Notes: generated by a model from the sequence alone, not told the origin. Positions 32,395-41,717 are shown, numbered from the stretch's first letter. The stretch: 64,000 bases of DNA from SCUB01 sp041918675 (GCA_041918675.1 JAYRVF010000010.1:1-64000); one strand, 5' to 3'. Made by a program: numbers and translations.

Positions 32395-35142
32395 TCAGCC
32401 GCGCCGCCCGGCGACGCGCGCCTTGAGGGCATAGAGCGCCTCGAGCGCCTCGCGCGGCGACAATTCGTCGGGGTGAAGCGCGGCGATCATGTCGAGGATG
32501 GCGTCGTCGGGGGAAGCAGGCGCCGAAGGCGCCTCCCGCGCCGCGCCCGCGGCGAACAGCGGCAGGTCGTCGGCGAGCGCGTGCGTCGCCGAGCCGCGAT
32601 CCTCCGCTTCGAGCCGGCCGAGCACGACCTTGGCCCGCTCGATCACCGCCGGCGGAAGACCAGCGAGCTTGGCGACCTGGATGCCGTAGGAGCGGTCGGC
32701 CGCGCCGGGGACGACCTCGTGCAGAAACACCACGTCGCCGTGCCATTCCCTTACCCGCATCGTGGCGTTGAACAGGCGCGGCAGGCGCCGCGAGAGCGCG
32801 GTGAGCTCGTGGTAATGCGTCGCGAACAGCGCGCGGCAGCGGTTGGTCTCGTGCAGATGCTCGATCGTCGCCCAGGCGATCGAGAGTCCGTCGAACGTCG
32901 CGGTGCCTCGTCCGATCTCGTCGAGAATGACGAGCGCGCGCTCGCCCGCTTGATTGAGGATGGCGGCGGTCTCCACCATCTCCACCATGAAGGTCGATCG
33001 TCCGCGCGCGAGATCATCGGCCGCGCCGACGCGCGAGAACAGCCGGTCGATCACGCCGATCCGCGCCCGGCCGGCCGGGACGAAGCCGCCGGTCTGCGCG
33101 ATCAGGGCGATCAGCGCGTTCTGGCGTAGGAAGGTCGACTTGCCCGCCATGTTGGGGCCGGTCAGCAGCCAGATCTGGCCCACCTGCTGCCCCATGGTTG
33201 GCGACAGGTCGCAGCCATTGGCGATGAAGGGCAGGCCGTCGCGCGACAGCGCCTGCTCGACCACCGGATGACGGCCGCCCTCGATGGCGAAATCGCGCGA
33301 GGCGTCGACCTCGGGCCGGACATAGGCGTGGTCGACGGCGAGCTTAGCGAGCGCCGCGGTCACGTCGAGCACGGCGAAGGCGCGCGCCAGCGCGAGCAGA
33401 TCCTCGCTCGCGCGCGTCGCCTCGCGGCTCAGCCGTTCGAAGATGTCGAGTTCGAGCCCGAGCGCGCGTTCGGCGGCGCTGGCGATGCGCGCCTCGATCT
33501 CGCCGAGCTCGGCGGTGGTGAAGCGGACCTGGCCGGCGAGCGTCTGACGGTGAATGAAACTCGCGTTCAGGGGCGGGGCCAGCATGCGCTCGCCATGCTG
33601 CGCGGTCACCTCGACGAAATAGCCGAGCACGTTGTTGTGCCTGATTTTCAGCGTCCTGACGCCGGTTTCCTCGGCGTAGCGGGCCTGCATCGCCGCGACG
33701 ACGCGGCGCGATTCGTCGCGCAGCGCGCGCGTCTCGTCGAGGGCGGCGTCGTAACCCGCGCGGACGAAACCGCCGTCGCGTTTGGCCAGCGGCAGGTCGT
33801 CGGCGAGCGCGGCGGCGAGGTCGCGGGCGAAATTGCGGTCGGGCTTGCGTAGCGCCGCGAGCGCGGCGGCGATGTCGTCAGGCGGCTCGCTCGATCGGCC
33901 GAGCGCGGTCAGGAGGGCGTCGGCGGCGGCGATGCCGTCGCGCAGGGCGGCAAGATCGCGAGGGCCGCCGCGATCGACCGTCAGGCGACCGACCGCGCGG
34001 GCGACGTCGGGGGCCACGCGCAGGATCGCGCGGGCGTCCTCGCGCTCGGCGCTCGCCTCGACGAAGGCCGCGACCGCGTCGAGCCGGCGCCCGATCGCGG
34101 CGATGTCGGTCAGCGGCGCGGCCAAACGCTGCGCCAGCAGCCGCGAGCCCGACGCCGTCACCGTCCGGTCGATCGCGGAAAGAAGCGACCCCTTGCGTTC
34201 GCCCGCCAGCGTGCGCGTCAACTCCAGATTGGCGCGCGTGGCCGGGTCGATGGTCATGGTCGCCCCGCTCGCCTCGCGCATCGGCGTCGACAGCGCCGGT
34301 CGCTTGCCGACCTGGGTACGCTCGATATAGGTCACGCAGGCCGCTGCGGCGGAAAGCTCGACCCGCGACAGCGAGCCGAAGCCATCGACCGCGGCGACGG
34401 CGAAATAGTCGCACAGCCGCCGTTCGGCGGTGGCGGAATCGAACATGTCGCGCGTCACCGGCGTGACCGCCGCGCAGGCGTCGAACACGGACCGCAGCTC
34501 CTTGTCCTCGAACAGCGCGTCGGAAACGATCAGTTCGCCCGGATTGATCCGCGCCAGCGTCGCGGCGAGTTCCCCGCGCCCGCATTCGGTGACGTGGAAG
34601 TCGGACGTGGAAATGTCGATCCAGCCGAGACCGTAGCGGTCCTCGAGCGCCGCCGAGGTGCGCTGGCGCGCGACCGCGAGCAGGAAGTTGTTGGCGGCGG
34701 CGTCGAGAAGCGAATCCTCGGTCAGCGTGCCGGGCGTCACCAGGCGCACGACATCGCGTCGCACCACGCTCTTGGCGCCGCGCTTGCGCGCCTCGGCCGG
34801 ATCCTCGAGCTGCTCGCACACCGCCACGCGATGGCCGAGCGCGATCAGGCGATGGAGATATTCGTCGGCGCGCTCGACCGGCACGCCGCACATCGGAATG
34901 TCGCGGCCCAGATGCTTGCCGCGCTTGGTCAGCATGATGCCGAGTGCCCGCGAGGCGACTTCCGCGTCCTCGAAGAACAATTCGTAGAAATCGCCCATCC
35001 GGTAGAACAACAGCAGGCCCGGATTTGCCGCCTTGATCTCGAGATATTGCTCCATCATCGGCGTGACGCGGGCGCGCGCCTCGGCCTGGGCGGCGTCGTC
35101 GGCCGTGGCGATGGTGATGGCGGAGGCGGCGCGGTCGGTCAT
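32395..35142 (-). CDS. mutS: DNA mismatch repair protein MutS
   Basis: 915 aa from the ATG at 35142. The mismatch-reading domain I begins at TPMMEQYLEIKAANPGLLLFYRMGDFYELF, with the Phe-x-Glu wedge (FYEL). Clamp and lever domains follow. The ATPase has Walker A TGPNMAGKS, Walker B VILDEIGRGT and the ATHYHEL switch. The C-terminal dimerisation end is typical. It recognises mispaired bases and small loops after replication. The upstream 86 bases to the patatin gene hold a REP-like palindrome. Confidence 0.98.
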   Translation of the reverse strand: MTDRAASAITIATADDAAQAEARARVTPMMEQYLEIKAANPGLLLFYRMGDFYELFFEDAEVASRALGIMLTKRGKHLGRDIPMCGVPVERADEYLHRLIALGHRVAVCEQLEDPAEARKRGAKSVVRRDVVRLVTPGTLTEDSLLDAAANNFLLAVARQRTSAALEDRYGLGWIDISTSDFHVTECGRGELAATLARINPGELIVSDALFEDKELRSVFDACAAVTPVTRDMFDSATAERRLCDYFAVAAVDGFGSLSRVELSAAAACVTYIERTQVGKRPALSTPMREASGATMTIDPATRANLELTRTLAGERKGSLLSAIDRTVTASGSRLLAQRLAAPLTDIAAIGRRLDAVAAFVEASAEREDARAILRVAPDVARAVGRLTVDRGGPRDLAALRDGIAAADALLTALGRSSEPPDDIAAALAALRKPDRNFARDLAAALADDLPLAKRDGGFVRAGYDAALDETRALRDESRRVVAAMQARYAEETGVRTLKIRHNNVLGYFVEVTAQHGERMLAPPLNASFIHRQTLAGQVRFTTAELGEIEARIASAAERALGLELDIFERLSREATRASEDLLALARAFAVLDVTAALAKLAVDHAYVRPEVDASRDFAIEGGRHPVVEQALSRDGLPFIANGCDLSPTMGQQVGQIWLLTGPNMAGKSTFLRQNALIALIAQTGGFVPAGRARIGVIDRLFSRVGAADDLARGRSTFMVEMVETAAILNQAGERALVILDEIGRGTATFDGLSIAWATIEHLHETNRCRALFATHYHELTALSRRLPRLFNATMRVREWHGDVVFLHEVVPGAADRSYGIQVAKLAGLPPAVIERAKVVLGRLEAEDRGSATHALADDLPLFAAGAAREAPSAPASPDDAILDMIAALHPDELSPREALEALYALKARVAGRRG

Positions 35143-35156
35143 GGCGCGCGACGCTA

Positions 35157-35205
35157 GAGCAAATCCCGCGAAAGTGGAAACCACTTTTGCGACCGGGAAA
35201 TGCTC
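35157..35205. repeat. REP-like palindromic element, copy 1
   Basis: Two arms starting GAGCAAATCCCGCGAAAGTGG and ending GGGAAATGCTC pair as a long imperfect hairpin. It matches, in inverted orientation, the element at 48090-48134. It lies in the short gap between the patatin stop and the mutS start. I recall similar CAAATCCCGCGAAAGTGG palindromes as common dispersed repeats in Hyphomicrobiales genomes. Confidence 0.75.
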
Positions 35206-35228
35206 CGGCAAAAATCGGGGCGGATGCG

Positions 35229-36338
35229 TCACGCCCATTCGACGCCGGCCTCGGCGGCCAGGTCGATCGTGGAACGAACGCCGATGGCGTCGAAATGGCA
35301 ATCGAGGAAACGCCGCGCGGCGCGCCGCCCGACGCGGCGCAGCAGGTCGAAGAACTGGAAATCGGTCTTGAGCTTGCTCGACGCGGTCAGCCGCGTGGCG
35401 AAGCCGCCGAGATCGATGCGGTGGATGTTGAGATGGCGATATTCGTCCGCGCCGACGCCGCGCTTGAGTCGTCCGTCCTCCATGAGCTGGTTGACGAAAT
35501 CGATCGCGCGGAGTTCCGAGCTCAGCGTCGCGTTGAAGGTGATTTCGTTGAGCCGGTTGACGATCTCGCGCGAGCCGCGCGGCGTGCCGGCCCGCCGCGC
35601 CGGATTGATCTGCACCACGATGACGTCCTCGGTGCCGGTCGCGCGCAGGAACGGGAACAGCGGCGGGTTGCCGGTATAGCCGCCGTCCCAATAGGGAATG
35701 CCGTCGATCTCGACGGCGCGGAAGAGGAGCGGCAGCGCGGCGGACGCCATGACGACGTCGGCCGTTACTTTCTCGCGCGGAAAGACGCACAGCCGTCCCG
35801 TCTCGACATTGGTCGCGCCGATGAACAAGGCAAGGTCGCCGCCGCGCACAGCGTCGAAATCGACGAAGCGCTCGATCAGATCGCGCAGCGGATTGAGGTT
35901 GAGCGGGTTGAAGTCGTAGGGCGAAAAATAGCGGGCCATCGTCTCGAACCAGAGATTGAGCGGCGTCGTGGCGAAGGGCAGCAGCGCCAGCAGGCGGTCG
36001 GCGGCCGCGCGCTGCAGCGGCGGCAGATTTCCGTCGCTCGAGGCCGCGCGCCAGAATTGGGCGAGCCGCTCGCGGGCCGCCTCCGGCCCGCCGCGCGCGA
36101 GCCCGTCGGCGAGCATGACGGCGTTGACCGCTCCCGCCGACACGCCGGAAACGCCGGTGATCTCGATCCGGCCGTCGGCGAGCAGGTGATCGACGACGCC
36201 CCAGGTGAACGCGCCATGCGCGCCGCCGCCCTGCAGCGCCAGGTTGACCTTCTTGCGCCGGTCGCGCGACCCAGCCGCGCGTTTGCCGCCGTTCCAGATC
36301 GCCAGGCCGTCGAGGTAGGATTTCAGACTTGGAGCCAT
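35229..36338 (-). CDS. Patatin-like phospholipase (RssA type)
   Basis: 369 aa from the ATG at 36338, which has an AGGGAGA ribosome site. Motifs: LALQGGGAHGAFTWG (oxyanion loop), nucleophile Ser in GVSGVSAGAVNA, and Asp in YWDGGYTGNPP. No signal peptide. The C-terminal part (LIERFVDFDAVR ... NIHRIDLGGFATRLTASSKLKTDFQFFDLL) is the extended type found widely in alphaproteobacteria. The substrate is a lipid ester, not known further. A PhaR-like 12-mer shared exactly with phaZ lies 85 bp upstream, so it may take part in PHB granule turnover; this is inference. Confidence 0.85.
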   Translation of the reverse strand: MAPSLKSYLDGLAIWNGGKRAAGSRDRRKKVNLALQGGGAHGAFTWGVVDHLLADGRIEITGVSGVSAGAVNAVMLADGLARGGPEAARERLAQFWRAASSDGNLPPLQRAAADRLLALLPFATTPLNLWFETMARYFSPYDFNPLNLNPLRDLIERFVDFDAVRGGDLALFIGATNVETGRLCVFPREKVTADVVMASAALPLLFRAVEIDGIPYWDGGYTGNPPLFPFLRATGTEDVIVVQINPARRAGTPRGSREIVNRLNEITFNATLSSELRAIDFVNQLMEDGRLKRGVGADEYRHLNIHRIDLGGFATRLTASSKLKTDFQFFDLLRRVGRRAARRFLDCHFDAIGVRSTIDLAAEAGVEWA

Positions 36339-36422
36339 GCGAATCTCCCTCGCGTCGGGGATAGGGTCCGCGCTCGCGGCCCGAGGCGCGCAGCCTCGCA
36401 TGGCAAAGATGGGGAGATTATG

Positions 36423-36435
36423 TTGCATTGCAATA
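36423..36435 (-). promoter_or_regulatory. PhaR-like palindromic site upstream of the patatin gene
   Basis: TTGCATTGCAATA contains the palindrome TTGCA-T-TGCAA. The last 12 bases equal 24491-24502 at phaZ, in inverted orientation relative to the gene. On the minus strand it directly precedes a good -10, CATAAT (36422-36417). Confidence 0.55.
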
Positions 36436-36470
36436 ATTCCCACCCTCCCGCCGACCCCGCCTTGGGCTTT

Positions 36471-36540
36471 GTCCGGATGAAGTTCGTCCGGATGGAGCTC
36501 GACAGGATGAATTTCGTCCGGACGATATTTGCCCGGAAGG
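36471..36540. repeat. 15-bp tandem repeat, about 4.6 units
   Basis: Units begin at 36471, 36486, 36501, 36516 and 36531. The first is GTCCGGATGAAGTTC, and later ones differ at one to five positions. In the plus frame they read as the pentapeptide FVRM(K/E/N), from an ATG at 36478 to a TAA at 36557. It lies between the divergent patatin and Fur-family genes. Confidence 0.8.
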
Positions 36541-36612
36541 GGAGGGTGTGGTCTTAATCCCGCCTCACCCGGCAGGCCGAGGCCATGCGCGATCCATGAA
36601 TCCGTCGCGGCG

Positions 36613-37101
36613 ATGATGACGACGCAGCTCTTTCCCGCACCCGATCACGATCATCGCCGCTGCGCGGCCGATGCCATCGACCATGCCGAGCGCGTCTGCC
36701 GCCAACGCGGGCGGAAGCTCACGCCGATCAGGCGCCATGTGCTGAGCGCGCTGCTGGCGAGCCATCGTCCGCTCGGCGCCTATGACATCATCGAAAGTCT
36801 CGCCGCGCATCTGCCGCGCCCGGCGCCGATCACGGTCTATCGCGCGCTCGACTTTCTCATCGACAATGGGCTGGTGCACCGGATCGAGAGCCGCAACGCC
36901 TTTCTTGCCTGCGTTCACGACCACCACGCCGAATCGATGGTGGCCTTCTTCATCTGCGAGCGATGCGGCGCGGCAGGCGAGATGCCGGCGGCCGCCTTCG
37001 CCAAGACACTTTCCGAGGCGGCCAAGGCGGTCGGCTTCGCGCCGAAACTCTCGGTCGTCGAGATCGCCGGCTTCTGCGCGCATTGCCGCGATCAAGGCTG
37101 A
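36613..37101 (+). CDS. Fur-family metalloregulator, probably Zur
   Basis: 162 aa from the ATG at 36613 (a second ATG follows at once). The winged HTH is LTPIRRHVLSALLASHRPLGAYDIIESL ... PITVYRALDFLIDNGLVHRIESRNAF. The metal sites include HDHHAES, the structural zinc pair CERCG and the C-terminal CAHCRD. His-Asp-rich N-terminus (DHDHRRC). The LGAYDII and RIESRNAFLAC wording is closer to Zur than to Fur, Irr or PerR, so zinc repression is likely. Metal choice is not proven. It ends 27 bp before an EamA transporter in the same direction. Confidence 0.82.
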   Translation: MMTTQLFPAPDHDHRRCAADAIDHAERVCRQRGRKLTPIRRHVLSALLASHRPLGAYDIIESLAAHLPRPAPITVYRALDFLIDNGLVHRIESRNAFLACVHDHHAESMVAFFICERCGAAGEMPAAAFAKTLSEAAKAVGFAPKLSVVEIAGFCAHCRDQG

Positions 37102-37128
37102 TCCCGTCCACATTCATCAAGGCAGCAA

Positions 37129-38034
37129 ATGTCCGTCAATTCCGCCATGGCGCATGCGCCGCGCCCGCTCGACGCGACCGCGATCGCGGTGGTGATGCTC
37201 CTGTGCCTGAGCTGGGGTCTCAATCAGGTGGCGGTGAAACTTGCGCTGCCGGAGATTCCGCCGCTGATGCAGGCCGCGGCGCGTTCGCTCGGGGCCCTCG
37301 CCATGATCGTGGTGGTGGCGCGGCTGCGCGGCGCGCGGCTGACGGCATCCGACGGTACGCTCGCCCCCGGCATCGCGGCCGGTGTCCTGTTCGGACTGGA
37401 GTTCATCCTGATCTATCGCGGGCTGACTTACACGACCGCGAGCCGCGCGGTGGTGTTTCTTTACACGGCGCCGTTTTTCGTCGCGCTCGGCGCGCGCCTC
37501 TGGCTCGGCGAGACGGTCTCGCGCGTGCAATGGCTGGGGCTGGCGCTGTCCTTCCTCGGCGTCGCGCTCGCGATCGGCGTGCCGCAGGCCTCGGTCGACG
37601 CGCGCACGATCATCGGCGATCTGATGCTGACCGGTGGCGGGGCGGCGTGGGCGGCGACCACCTTGCTGATCAAATCGACGAAGCTAGTCCACGCGCCGCC
37701 GGAAAAGTCGATGGCCTATCAACTGGCGGTATCGGCGGTGATTCTCGCGGCCGCGTCGCTGTTCCACGGCGAGCGTTTGGAGGCGATGCCCGGCGCGACC
37801 GCGCTCGGCTGGCTCGCCTACCAGACCTTCTGGGTCGTGGGGATCACCTATACGATCTGGTTCGCGCTGGTGAAGGCCTATTCAGCCAACCGCCTGTCGT
37901 CGTTCACCTTCATCACGCCCTTGTTCGGCGTCGCCGCCGGCCATTTCATGCTCAACGATCCGCTGTCGCCGGTGTTCATCGTGGCCGCGATCCTGGTGTT
38001 CGCCGGTCTGGTCTTGGTGAACAGGCCGCGCTAG
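37129..38034 (+). CDS. EamA/DMT-family membrane transporter
   Basis: 301 aa with ten predicted membrane helices arranged as two repeats of five, each an EamA unit. The first repeat shows LSWGLNQVAVKLAL and YTTASRAVVFLYTAPFFVALGARLWLGE; the second shows AATTLLIKSTKL and TFITPLFGVAAGHFMLND. It exports or imports a small metabolite; the substrate is unknown. It is the second of a likely Zur-EamA-ispG run, with short gaps of 27 and 10 bp. Confidence 0.88.
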   Translation: MSVNSAMAHAPRPLDATAIAVVMLLCLSWGLNQVAVKLALPEIPPLMQAAARSLGALAMIVVVARLRGARLTASDGTLAPGIAAGVLFGLEFILIYRGLTYTTASRAVVFLYTAPFFVALGARLWLGETVSRVQWLGLALSFLGVALAIGVPQASVDARTIIGDLMLTGGGAAWAATTLLIKSTKLVHAPPEKSMAYQLAVSAVILAAASLFHGERLEAMPGATALGWLAYQTFWVVGITYTIWFALVKAYSANRLSSFTFITPLFGVAAGHFMLNDPLSPVFIVAAILVFAGLVLVNRPR

Positions 38035-38044
38035 AGCTTCGCCG

Positions 38045-39289
38045 ATGATAATCGCCGCCACGCCAAGCCCCCGCCACGCCACCCGGGCCGTCGATGTTCG
38101 CGGCGTCCGGATCGGCGGCGGCGCGCCCATCGTCGTGCAGTCGATGACCAACACCGACACCGCCGACGTTGCCGCCACCACCGCGCAGGTCGCCGCGCTC
38201 GCGCGCGCGGGCTCCGAGCTGGTGCGCGTCACCGTCGATCGCGACGAGGCGGCGGCCGCCGTGCCGCGCATCCGCGAGGCGCTCGACCGCGCCGGCGTCG
38301 ACGTGCCGCTGATCGGCGACTTCCATTATGTCGGCCACAAGCTTCTGGCCGATCATCCCGCCTGCGCCGCGGCGCTCGACAAATACCGGATCAATCCCGG
38401 CAATGTCGGCTTCAAGGACAAGCGCGACAGCCAGTTCGGCGGCATCATCGACATCGCGCTGCGCCACGGCAAGGCGGTGCGCATCGGCGCCAATTGGGGC
38501 TCGCTCGACCAGGAGCTGCTGACGCGGCTGATGGAGGAAAACGCCGGATCGGCCGAGCCGAAGGACGCGCGCGCGGTCACCCGCGAGGCGCTGGTGCGAT
38601 CGGTGCTGCTGTCGGCCGCCCGCGCCGAGGAACTGGGCCTGGCGCGCGAGCGCATCGTGCTGTCGGCGAAGGTGTCGGCGGTGCAGGATCTCATCGCGGT
38701 CTATCGCGAACTGGCCGCGCGGTCCGATTACGCGCTCCATCTCGGCCTGACCGAGGCCGGCATGGGCTCGAAGGGCATCGTCGCCTCGTCGGCGGCGATG
38801 AGCGTGTTGTTGCAGGACGGCATCGGCGACACCATCCGCGTTTCGCTGACGCCCGAGCCGGGCGGGGATCGCGCGCTCGAAGTGCGCGTCGCGCAGGAGC
38901 TGTTGCAGACCATGGGCTTCCGCGGCTTCGCGCCCCAGGTCACCGCCTGCCCGGGCTGCGGCCGCACCACCTCGACCACCTTTCAGGAACTCGCGCGCGA
39001 CATTCAGGATTTCATCCGCGACGAGATGCCGGGCTGGAAGGCGCGCTATCCGGGCGTGGAGAATCTCGCCGTCGCGGTGATGGGCTGCATCGTCAACGGC
39101 CCGGGCGAATCCAAGCACGCCGATATCGGCATCTCGCTGCCCGGCACCGGCGAGCAGCCGGCGGCGCCGCTCTTCGTCGACGGCAAGAAGGTCGCGACCT
39201 TGCGCGGGCCGACGCTCGCCGCCGATTTCAAGGCGCGCCTCCTCGACTATATCGAGCGCCGTTACGGGGCGCGTCCGGCGGCCGACTGA
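38045..39289 (+). CDS. ispG: 4-hydroxy-3-methylbut-2-enyl diphosphate synthase IspG (GcpE)
   Basis: 414 aa. N-terminal TIM barrel starts VRGVRIGGGAPIVVQSMTNTDTAD; the inserted region RRYG/NPGNVGF type is present (INPGNVGFKDKRD). The [4Fe-4S] ligands are in CPGCGRTT and GCIVNGPGES, with the iron-bound Glu in the latter. It converts methylerythritol cyclodiphosphate to HMBPP in the MEP route to isoprenoids. The next gene, on the opposite strand, is ispA, which uses the product further on. Confidence 0.97.
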   Translation: MIIAATPSPRHATRAVDVRGVRIGGGAPIVVQSMTNTDTADVAATTAQVAALARAGSELVRVTVDRDEAAAAVPRIREALDRAGVDVPLIGDFHYVGHKLLADHPACAAALDKYRINPGNVGFKDKRDSQFGGIIDIALRHGKAVRIGANWGSLDQELLTRLMEENAGSAEPKDARAVTREALVRSVLLSAARAEELGLARERIVLSAKVSAVQDLIAVYRELAARSDYALHLGLTEAGMGSKGIVASSAAMSVLLQDGIGDTIRVSLTPEPGGDRALEVRVAQELLQTMGFRGFAPQVTACPGCGRTTSTTFQELARDIQDFIRDEMPGWKARYPGVENLAVAVMGCIVNGPGESKHADIGISLPGTGEQPAAPLFVDGKKVATLRGPTLAADFKARLLDYIERRYGARPAAD

Positions 39290-39314
39290 AGCCCTTGGGC
39301 GCGCTCGCTCCGCG

Positions 39315-40238
39315 TCAGTTATCGCGCTCGGCGATGAAGCGGGCGGTCTCCCGCAACGGATCGGCGCGTTCGCCGAAGGGCGCGAGCGCCGCGTCCGCCC
39401 GCGCGATGAGTTCGGCGAGCCGGGCGCGCGCGCCGGCGACGCCGAGCAGGCTGACGAAGGTCACCTTGCCGGCGGCCGCATCCTGCCCGGTCGACTTGCC
39501 GAGCTTTGCCGCGTCGCCTTCGATATCGAGCAGGTCATCGGCGATCTGAAACGCCTCGCCGAGCGCGCGGCCATAGGCGTCGAGGCATTCCAGCGCGGCG
39601 CGCGGGGCCTCGGCCAGGATCGCGCCGGCGCGACAGGCGAAGCGCAAGAGCGCGCCGGTTTTCATGGATTGAAGCCTCGCGACATCGACCGCGCCGGATT
39701 GTCCGAACCGTCCCTCGCTTTCGAGGTCGAGCATCTGTCCGCCCGCCATGCCGCCGATGCCGGCCGCGCGCGCGAGCTCGCGGCAAAGCGCGACGCGAAC
39801 GCCCGCGTCGGGATGAACGTCGGCGCCGCTGACCACGTCGAAGGCGAGCGTAAGCAGCGCGTCGCCGGCGAGAATCGCGGTGGCGTCGTCGAAAGCCGCG
39901 TGCACCGAAGGTCGCCCCCGCCGCGTCGCGCTGTCGTCCATGGCCGGCAGGTCGTCGTGGATGAGCGAATAGCAATGAATGCATTCGAGCGCCGCGCCGG
40001 CCATCAGCGCGCCGTCGCGCGCTCCGCCGAGCAGCAGCGCGCTTTCGACGACGAGAAAGGGGCGCAGGCGCTTGCCGCCGCCGAGCGCGCCGTGACGCAT
40101 GGCCGCGAGCAGGCGGGCGGGTCGGGCGATTTCGCCGTCGACGGGCGCGTCGCCGAGCAACGCCGTCAGGATGTCCTCGACGGCGGCGGCGGTGCGATCG
40201 AGTCGTTCGGCGAGATCGGCGGAAGAGGTTGACGGCAT
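39315..40238 (-). CDS. ispA: Polyprenyl (farnesyl/geranylgeranyl) diphosphate synthase
   Basis: 307 aa from the ATG at 40238 (MPSTSSADLAERL). First Asp-rich motif HDDLPAMDD with the usual preceding ECIHCYSLIHDD; GKRLRPFLV at the substrate pocket; second Asp-rich motif FQIADDLLDIEGD. The residues before the first motif (HCYSLI) suit a short-chain product, C15 or C20. It elongates isoprenoid units made through IspG. Convergent with ispG; divergent from mtgA across 204 bp. Confidence 0.92.
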   Translation of the reverse strand: MPSTSSADLAERLDRTAAAVEDILTALLGDAPVDGEIARPARLLAAMRHGALGGGKRLRPFLVVESALLLGGARDGALMAGAALECIHCYSLIHDDLPAMDDSATRRGRPSVHAAFDDATAILAGDALLTLAFDVVSGADVHPDAGVRVALCRELARAAGIGGMAGGQMLDLESEGRFGQSGAVDVARLQSMKTGALLRFACRAGAILAEAPRAALECLDAYGRALGEAFQIADDLLDIEGDAAKLGKSTGQDAAAGKVTFVSLLGVAGARARLAELIARADAALAPFGERADPLRETARFIAERDN

Positions 40239-40442
40239 GGACGGCGGCGATGATGGTTGCGGGCCGCGACAATCGGTCATGCGCCGGCGCGCGTCAATCG
40301 CGTTCGGCCGGTCCGGAACGGCGAGCGTGGCGCCCGCCGTTTCTTGGCCATGATCCTCGATGTATTCCTTAAGGTGCTCCATGGTCATTCGCGAAGAAGG
40401 CGGTCGTCGCGGCCGGACGAAACAAGTGAGACATCTGGTGTC

Positions 40443-41177
40443 ATGACGATGGACCGCATGCGAGACGGTCGATCGCGATCCTTCGCGCGCCGCGCGCCGC
40501 GCGTCGCGTTCGTGCTCGCGCTGGTCCTGCTCGCTTCGCCTTACGTGCTCGCGCCGCTCTATCGTTTCGGCCATCCGGTCTCGGCGCTGATGGCGTGGCG
40601 ATGGCTGAGCGGGGCGCCGGTCTCGCGCGCCTGGGTCGACATCGCGCGTATCTCGCCGGCGCTCGCCAGGGCCGTGATCGTCGCGGAGGACGCGCGCTTT
40701 TGCGCCCATCGCGGGGTCGACTGGACCGCGCTGCGCGACGTCATCGAGGACCTGGGGGAAGGCGAGGTCACCTTTGGCGGTTCGACGATCACGCAGCAGA
40801 CCGTCAAGAACCTGTTTTTCTGGCAGGGGCGCAGCTATGTCCGCAAGGCTCTCGAAATTCCGCTGGCGCTCTGGTTCGACCTGGTGTTGCCGAAGCGGCG
40901 CATTCTCGAAATCTATCTCAACATCGCCGAATGGGGACCGGGCGGGCAGTTCGGAGCTGAAAACGGCGCGCGCCGGGCGTTCGGGCGCGGCGCGGCGAGC
41001 CTGACGATCCGCCAGGCGGCGCTGATGGCGGCCGTCCTGCCGAGCCCAGTGCGGCGCGACGCGGCGCGCCCCACGCCCGCGCTCCAGCGAAAGGCGGGGG
41101 TCTATGTGGCGCGAATCGCGGCCGCCCCGGGGGTCGAGGATTGCGTGGACTTGCCGCCGGAGCGGCGGCCGGGGTAA
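40443..41177 (+). CDS. mtgA: Monofunctional peptidoglycan glycosyltransferase MtgA
   Basis: 244 aa from the ATG at 40443. One N-terminal membrane helix (VAFVLALVLLASPYVLAPLY) is followed by a single GT51 domain. It has catalytic Glu in VAEDARFCAHRGVD, GGSTITQQTVKNLFFW, and the RRILEIYLNIAEWGPGGQFG motif that marks the monofunctional class. It polymerises lipid II in the periplasm without crosslinking. It has no transpeptidase domain, unlike the PBP1A-like protein at 27147-29372. Confidence 0.95.
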   Translation: MTMDRMRDGRSRSFARRAPRVAFVLALVLLASPYVLAPLYRFGHPVSALMAWRWLSGAPVSRAWVDIARISPALARAVIVAEDARFCAHRGVDWTALRDVIEDLGEGEVTFGGSTITQQTVKNLFFWQGRSYVRKALEIPLALWFDLVLPKRRILEIYLNIAEWGPGGQFGAENGARRAFGRGAASLTIRQAALMAAVLPSPVRRDAARPTPALQRKAGVYVARIAAAPGVEDCVDLPPERRPG

Positions 41178-41379
41178 TTCGGGTTTGATTGGAGCGGCTT
41201 AAGGGATAAGTCGGTCCGCCGGGCGGGGGGCGGTCCGCGTCGCCTTGGCCTTGCGTCTCGGGGCGTGGCTTATGGTCTAGCCTTGGGCGACGCCATCCTC
41301 TATAAGCCCGGCCTCAGCCTCTGAATTTGACGCTTTGCCGCGCCCGGGTCTGGGGCGACGAAACCAAGGACGATGAAGA

Positions 41380-41565
41380 ATGGCCGTTCCGAGAAGAAAG
41401 ACCTCGCCCTCGCGCCGCGGCATGCGCCGTTCGGCCGACGCGCTGAAGGCGCCGGCTTATGTCGAGGACAAGGATTCCGGCGAGCTGCGCCGTCCGCATC
41501 ACCTCGACCTGAAGTCGGGCATGTACAAGGGCCGTCAGGTTCTCAAGTCCAAGAAAGAATCCTGA
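41380..41565 (+). CDS. rpmF: 50S ribosomal protein L32
   Basis: 61 aa, full length for L32: MAVPRRKTSPSRRGMRRSAD, then HHLDLKSGMYKGRQVL. Rich in Lys/Arg. It has no cysteine zinc knot, so it is the zinc-free form usual in alphaproteobacteria. Placed 202 bp after mtgA with room for its own promoter. In this order rpmF often follows mtgA. Confidence 0.97.
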   Translation: MAVPRRKTSPSRRGMRRSADALKAPAYVEDKDSGELRRPHHLDLKSGMYKGRQVLKSKKES

Positions 41566-41717
41566 GCCTGAAAAGCGTCCGCGTCGCTAAGCGAGTGGCG
41601 CGCCGATGCCGACTTTCGCGCGGTCGGGCCGCGTCGCGCCTCAGGGTGCACGGATCGGCGGCGTGGATGAGCGCGCGGATGGGCGACGCCTGCGGCCGGT
41701 GAAGGTACCGGCGTCGC

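Noticed and set aside
36471..36540. CRISPR-like array
   Set aside because: Units are 15 bp and directly adjacent with no spacers; it is a simple tandem repeat and no cas gene is present.
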